From: Lentzea sp.
GTDB lineage: Bacteria; Actinomycetota; Actinomycetes; Mycobacteriales; Pseudonocardiaceae
NCBI GenBank assembly: GCA_030146905.1
Contig: JASLAV010001121.1
Location: 1 to 9,447 of the forward strand
Reading direction: 5' to 3'
Length of the DNA: 9,447 nt
Positions within the stretch are counted from its first letter, which is position 1. The number at the start of each line of letters is the position of its first letter. Positions 6,044 through 9,447 of the stretch are shown here, piece after piece. A program made the position numbers and the translations under genes. The notes under the pieces were generated by a model. That model was not told the DNA's origin. It worked only from the letters and a program-made list of their open reading frames with translations, and searched no databases.

Positions 6044-7593
6044 TGAGGTTGTGCGACTACCTCGACAAGGGCGCGTCGCTGGGAGGCGACGCGCCCTGTC
6101 TGACGATCGGTGACGTCTCCGCCAGCTACGCGGAGGTGCAGCGGCGCTCCCGTGAGATCGCGGGAGCGTTGCAGGCCAGCGGGATCGCGCCCGGTGACCG
6201 CGTCGCGGTGCTCTCCGCCAACGACCCGCTGGCGCTCACGTGCGTGTTCGGCATCTCGCGGGCCGGCGCCGTGTGGTGCCCGGTCAACCCCCGCAACGAG
6301 GCGGCGGAGAACCGGGAGCTGCTGGACCTCTTCGGCTGCCGGTGCCTGTTCTTCCAGGAGAAGTTCGCACCGCTCGTCTCCCGCATCCGCGGCGATCTTC
6401 CGGCGCTGACCGCGCTGGTGTGCCTCGACGGCGAGGTGGAGGGCGCCGTCTCGTTCCCGGACTGGCTCGCGGAGCACGGCGGGGAGCCGGAGCCGGTGAC
6501 CGTGCCCGACGACGATCTCTGCGTGCTCGCGGGCACCGGCGGCACGACGGGCAGGCCCAAGGGCGTGCGGCTGACGGGCCACAACCTGGAGACCGCGACG
6601 GCGCTGACGTTGATGAGCTACCCGTTCGGCGTCCGGCCGCGCTACCTCGCGCTCGCCCCGCTGACCCACTCGGCGGGCGTGCTCACGTTCCCGGTCATGG
6701 CGATGGGCAGCGAGACCGTGGTCATGCCGGCGCCGGACCTCGGTGAGTTCCTGCGGCTCGTCGAGCACCACTGGATCACGCACGCGTTCCTGCCGCCGAC
6801 GGTGATCTACGGCCTGCTCGACCACCCCGCGCTGGACTCGGCGGACCTGACCTCGTTGCGCTGCCTCTGGTACGGCGCCGCGCCGATGTCCCAGGTGCGG
6901 CTGACCGAGGCGCTGCACCGGATCGGGCCGGTGATGGGCCGGCTGTTCGGCCAGACGGAGGCTCCGAACATGATCTCCGCTCTCGCCCCGGCCGACCACT
7001 TCCTGCCCGACGGCTCGATCGCCACCGAGCGGCTGTCCTCCGCCGGCAGGCCGACGCCGCTGACCCAGGTCGCGATCATGGCGCCGGACGGCGCGCTGCT
7101 GCCCCGCGGCTCACGCGGGGAGATCGTCGTGCGCGGGCCGCTGGTGATGGCCGGGTACCACGAGAACCCGGCGGCGACCGCCGAGGTGAGCGCGCACGGC
7201 TGGCACCACACCGGCGACATCGGCTACCTCGACGAGGACAACTTCCTGTACATCGTGGACCGCGCCAAGGACATGATCATCACCGGTGGGTTCAACGTGT
7301 ACTCGGCAGAGGTCGAGCAGGCGTTGCGGGCCCACCCGGCGGTCCAGGACTGCGCCGTCGTCGGGCTTCCGGACGACAGGTGGGGTGAGCGGGTCACGGC
7401 GGTGGCGCAGCTGCGGTCCGGCGGGAGCACCGACGCCGCGGCGCTGATCGCGTTCGTGAAGGAGCGGCTCGGTGGTGTGAAAGCGCCGAAGCAGGTCGAG
7501 ATCTGGCCCGACCTGCCCCGGTCCAAAGTGGGCAAGGTGCTCAAAGCCGAGATCCGGCAACGCCTTTCCCCGCAACACCTCTCCGGGCACTGA
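6043..7593 (+). CDS. Acyl-CoA synthetase / AMP-dependent ligase
   Basis: The 516-residue enzyme belongs to the ANL superfamily and should activate a carboxylic acid with ATP to an acyl-adenylate and then a CoA thioester. Motifs appear in order: the phosphate loop AGTGGTTGRPKGV (residues 163-175), WYGAAPMS (276-283), GQTEAPNM (303-310) with the adenine-pocket TE, GWHHTGDIGYLDEDNFLYIV (386-405), DRAKDMIITGGFNVY (406-420) with the hinge region, and a C-terminal PRSKVGK whose Lys498 is the adenylation lysine. Length is normal and all key residues are present. It looks like a medium/long-chain or alicyclic/aromatic acyl-CoA ligase, and the substrate cannot be refined. The ATG overlaps the previous stop by 1 base, so it is the last gene of the SDR operon, and a strong hairpin follows. 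Confidence 0.9.
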   Translation: MRLCDYLDKGASLGGDAPCLTIGDVSASYAEVQRRSREIAGALQASGIAPGDRVAVLSANDPLALTCVFGISRAGAVWCPVNPRNEAAENRELLDLFGCRCLFFQEKFAPLVSRIRGDLPALTALVCLDGEVEGAVSFPDWLAEHGGEPEPVTVPDDDLCVLAGTGGTTGRPKGVRLTGHNLETATALTLMSYPFGVRPRYLALAPLTHSAGVLTFPVMAMGSETVVMPAPDLGEFLRLVEHHWITHAFLPPTVIYGLLDHPALDSADLTSLRCLWYGAAPMSQVRLTEALHRIGPVMGRLFGQTEAPNMISALAPADHFLPDGSIATERLSSAGRPTPLTQVAIMAPDGALLPRGSRGEIVVRGPLVMAGYHENPAATAEVSAHGWHHTGDIGYLDEDNFLYIVDRAKDMIITGGFNVYSAEVEQALRAHPAVQDCAVVGLPDDRWGERVTAVAQLRSGGSTDAAALIAFVKERLGGVKAPKQVEIWPDLPRSKVGKVLKAEIRQRLSPQHLSGH

Positions 7594-7597
7594 GCAA

Positions 7598-7627
7598 GGG
7601 CCGGGTGCCTCCCTGGACACCCGGCCC
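7598..7627. terminator. Terminator hairpin between converging genes
   Basis: GGGCCGGGTG (7598-7607) and CACCCGGCCC (7618-7627) are perfect 10-base complements around a 10-base loop. The hairpin starts 4 bases after the ligase stop and ends 7 bases before the end of the converging protease gene, so it can end transcription in both directions. Confidence 0.82.
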
Positions 7628-7634
7628 CCCGGGG

Positions 7635-8768
7635 TCACGCCGTGTGCAGGGTGAGCCCGTAGACGCGCAGGATCTCGTTGATGGGCTGGAACCAGGTGCG
7701 GCCACCGCTGGAGCAGTTGCCGTAGCCACCGGACGTCACGCCCTGGGCCTGGTCACCGGTGATGAACGAACCACCGGAGTCGCCGCCCTCGGCGCACACG
7801 CTGGTGCCGACCATCTCGTAGACCGCGCCCTGCTGGTAGTTCACGGTCTCGTTGCGGCCCTGGACGACGCCGCAGTGCCAGCGGGTCGTCGAACCGGAGC
7901 GGCACACCGAGGTGCCGACCGGCGCCTCCCAGGAACCGCGCACCAGCACGTCGGCGACGGTGCCCCAGCCGAGCACGACGGGCACGGTCCACCAGCCGCC
8001 GCCGGTGCGCACCCACGCGTAGTCGTTGCCGGGGAAGGACGAGCCGGCGAAGTTGCCCTGGAAGGAGCGGTCCCAGCCGTACACGGCCTGGCCGTTGCCA
8101 CCGCAGTGGCCGGCCGTGACGTAGCCGCCGTGCACCGAGAAACCGATCGAGCAGCGGACGTTGCCGGTGTAGTACGGGTCGCCGCCGACCGTGCCTGCCG
8201 CGTACGGCTGCGGCTGCGTGACACCCTCGGTGTTCACGGTGACGGCGCCGAACTGGCGCGCCTTGTCCAGGAACGAGGCGACCTCGGCGGTCTGCTTGCC
8301 GGCCTCCACGTTCACCACGACCGTTCCGGTGCGCGGGTCCGGGTGCCAGCTCGCGACCGCGGACGGCACGGCGCCGGTCGCGGACAGGGCGTCGAGGCGG
8401 TTCTTGTGTGCCGCCAACGATCCCGCGGATCGGGCGACGACCACGGTGTCGGCACCGGTGGCCTTGACCTTGCGGGCCGCCGCCTGGTCGGTGACCGCGA
8501 CGACCAGGCGGTTCTTCTTCTCGTCGAACCAGCTGCCCGCGTACGCGGTGCCGGCCTCCGACTCGGCGCGCGGCGCGATCTGCGACGCGCGCTGCTCGGA
8601 CTCCAGGCGCACGCGCGCCTGGCTTTCGGTCAGCCCGAACGCCGAGCTCATCGCGGAGATCAGGCCCGGCGACATCGCCTCGGCCGAGGCCTGGGCAGGG
8701 GCGGTGAAGGCGGACCCGACCAGCACGAGTGCCAGCGCGGGCACGATTCTGGGCATGGTGATGCGCAT
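7635..8768 (-). CDS. Secreted S1 serine protease, streptogrisin / alpha-lytic protease type
   Basis: The 377-residue preproenzyme hydrolyses extracellular proteins. Residues 1-29 are a signal peptide: basic MRITMPR, hydrophobic core to about 22, and an AQASA cleavage site. Residues about 30-195 form a pro-region of the alpha-lytic protease type that helps the catalytic part fold and is then removed. The mature chymotrypsin-like domain starts near VGGDPYY. The triad is His221 (VTAGHC), Asp249 (NDYAW) and Ser331 (GGDSGGS). Cysteines pair as 206/222, 289/299 and 325/352, as in streptogrisins. There is no C-terminal binding domain. The start is chosen at ATG 8766-8768 because AAGGAG lies 6 bases upstream and the signal peptide begins there; an ATG 6 bases earlier directly abuts that site, and longer forms spoil the signal. 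The upstream region carries a cellulose-type operator. Confidence 0.92.
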   Translation of the reverse strand: MRITMPRIVPALALVLVGSAFTAPAQASAEAMSPGLISAMSSAFGLTESQARVRLESEQRASQIAPRAESEAGTAYAGSWFDEKKNRLVVAVTDQAAARKVKATGADTVVVARSAGSLAAHKNRLDALSATGAVPSAVASWHPDPRTGTVVVNVEAGKQTAEVASFLDKARQFGAVTVNTEGVTQPQPYAAGTVGGDPYYTGNVRCSIGFSVHGGYVTAGHCGGNGQAVYGWDRSFQGNFAGSSFPGNDYAWVRTGGGWWTVPVVLGWGTVADVLVRGSWEAPVGTSVCRSGSTTRWHCGVVQGRNETVNYQQGAVYEMVGTSVCAEGGDSGGSFITGDQAQGVTSGGYGNCSSGGRTWFQPINEILRVYGLTLHTA

Positions 8769-8827
8769 GCTCATCTCCTTGTCCGTACAGGGATCGCTGC
8801 CCGCTCCGTTGCGGGAAGCGGCGAACA

Positions 8828-8841
8828 TGAGAGCGCTCCCA
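8828..8841. promoter_or_regulatory. CelR/CebR-like operator upstream of the protease gene
   Basis: On the minus strand 8841-8828 reads TGGGAGCGCTCTCA. The known site of the cellulose/cellobiose repressors CelR (Thermobifida) and CebR (Streptomyces), both LacI family, is TGGGAGCGCTCCCA, so 13 of 14 bases agree. It lies 60 bases before the protease start and overlaps by one base the putative -10 box, a position that would block transcription. Inference: the protease is derepressed by cello-oligosaccharides. Confidence 0.65.
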
Positions 8842-8869
8842 CATTGGACCAGACAACCTCGGTGGTCAA
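8841..8869 (-). promoter_or_regulatory. Candidate promoter of the protease gene
   Basis: On the minus strand TTGACC (8869-8864) is a good -35 hexamer, followed after 17 bases by CAATGT (8846-8841), a fair -10. Transcription would start within the operator-like palindrome and leave a leader of about 65 bases. Confidence 0.5.
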
Positions 8870-8888
8870 CAGGTGACACGGCACCTGT
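8869..8888. promoter_or_regulatory. Inverted repeat between the dehydrogenase and protease genes
   Basis: ACAGGTG (8869-8875) and CACCTGT (8882-8888) are perfect 7-base complements around ACACGG. It adjoins the -35 of the protease promoter and lies 37 bases after the dehydrogenase stop. It may be a weak terminator for the dehydrogenase or a regulator site; the sequence does not decide. Confidence 0.4.
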
Positions 8889-8925
8889 CCTGCCCGATTC
8901 CTGACCGAACGGGCGGAACCGGGCG

Positions 8926-9447
8926 TTACGCCATGACCACGACCTGCCGGACCGCCTCCCCCGAGGCGAGGCGGGCGAACCCGTCGTTGATGTCGTCCAG
9001 TGCCAGCCGCCCGGACAGCAGCCCGTCGACCGGCAGCCGTCCCGCGCGGTAGAGGTCGATGAACCGCGGCACGTCCCTGCGCGGCACGCACGAACCGAGG
9101 TAGCTGCCCTTGAGGGTGCGTTCCTCGGCGACCAGGTTCAGCGCGGGCAGCGTGACGGTCCGGTCGGGGTGCGGAAGGCCGACCGTGACGGTCGTGCCGC
9201 CGACAGCCGTTGCGGCGTAAGCCTGTTCGAGCACTGCCGCGACTCCGGTCGTGTCGATGACCTTGTCCGCGCCGCCGCCCGTCAGCTCGCGGACGTGGGC
9301 GACGACGTCCGGTCCTCCCGCGGCCTCGTGCGTCGCGCCGAGCGTCAGCGCGAGCTGCCGCTTGTGCTCGACGACGTCCACCGCGACCACCTGGGTCGCG
9401 CCCGCCGTCACCGCCGCGAGCACCGCGGCCAGACCGACCCCGCCGAG
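8926..9447 (-). CDS. Zinc-type alcohol dehydrogenase (partial, C-terminal part)
   Basis: The frame runs from the window's right edge to a TGA at 8926-8928 and gives 173 residues of a medium-chain dehydrogenase/reductase. It begins inside the nucleotide-binding domain with LGGVGLAAVLAA (the GxGxxG turn). The next strand is VVAVDVVEHK, whose Asp suggests NAD(H). ADKVIDTTG, GGTTVTVGLP and ERTLKGSYLGSCVPRRDVPRF follow, and the protein ends with the usual LDDINDGFARLASGEAVRQVVV. The SYLGS..PRRD..R pattern resembles the class III / NDMA-dependent branch of zinc alcohol dehydrogenases. The catalytic zinc ligands are in the missing N-terminal half. It would oxidise alcohols or aldehydes in the cytoplasm. 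It runs in the same direction as the protease but is separated by 157 bases with a likely promoter, so it is probably a separate unit. Confidence 0.88.
   Translation of the reverse strand, partial: LGGVGLAAVLAAVTAGATQVVAVDVVEHKRQLALTLGATHEAAGGPDVVAHVRELTGGGADKVIDTTGVAAVLEQAYAATAVGGTTVTVGLPHPDRTVTLPALNLVAEERTLKGSYLGSCVPRRDVPRFIDLYRAGRLPVDGLLSGRLALDDINDGFARLASGEAVRQVVVMA

Noticed and set aside
7605..8876. A 423-codon open frame on the plus strand opposite the protease gene
   Set aside because: It is antisense to a gene with clear signal peptide, triad and disulfides. Long antisense frames are expected at this GC content, and its product is low-complexity and Arg/Ala/Gly-rich.
8769..8879. Upstream extension of the protease by 37 residues
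   Set aside because: It would bury the signal peptide, translate the ribosome site AAGGAG and cover the promoter and operator.
1..9447. tRNA genes, CRISPR repeats, riboswitches
   Set aside because: I saw no cloverleaf with a TTC-type arm, no regularly spaced repeats and no known leader fold. Reading by eye cannot exclude a weak one.

Overview
The base composition is very GC-rich, with almost exclusive G or C at third codon positions. GTG and TTG starts, an F420-type LLM oxidoreductase, a streptogrisin-type secreted protease and a CelR/CebR-like operator all point to an actinomycete chromosome. A soil filamentous actinobacterium of the Pseudonocardiaceae or Streptomyces type is my inference; the sequence alone does not fix the genus.

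Layout. At the left edge (1-96, +) is the last membrane helix of an unidentified protein. It converges on a two-gene minus-strand unit: a TetR-family regulator (393-818) and, overlapping it by GTGA, an EthD-domain protein (67-396). The regulator is short, and its C-terminal region looks frameshifted. Its TTG start lies among three CTTGAC/GTCAAG half-sites. Between 830 and 1500 there is no intact gene. This stretch holds what I read as a decayed heteromeric (Tn7/Mu-type) transposon: the tail of a TnsA-like subunit overlapping by ATGA the head of a TnsB-like subunit, with several frameshifts and an internal deletion.

The plus-strand metabolic block follows. A compact GMC flavoprotein (1501-2850) overlaps by ATGA an F420-type LLM oxidoreductase (2847-3701), and a strong palindromic terminator follows. 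A broken minus-strand gene (3738-4075) lies between this pair and a second plus-strand operon: SDR dehydrogenase (4111-4914), saccharopine-dehydrogenase-like reductase (4916-6043) and acyl-CoA ligase (6043-7593), with junctions of 1 nt or overlapping. Taken together the five enzymes could oxidise an alcohol or ring, modify it with flavin and NAD(P) chemistry and activate a carboxylate as a CoA thioester. That fits catabolism or tailoring of a lipophilic or alicyclic substrate. The substrate is not readable from the sequence, and the TetR/EthD pair may or may not control the block.

The right part is on the minus strand. A second strong hairpin (7598-7627) separates the ligase from a secreted S1 serine protease with signal peptide and pro-region (7635-8768). 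Its promoter region carries a near-perfect (13/14) CelR/CebR-type operator overlapping a plausible -10 box, which suggests control by a cellulose-sensing repressor. A partial zinc-type alcohol dehydrogenase (8926-9447) runs off the right edge.

No tRNA, rRNA, CRISPR array or intact insertion sequence was seen. I do not see a clearly new system. The most notable points are the cellulose-type operator on a protease gene, the fossil transposon and the damaged regulator.
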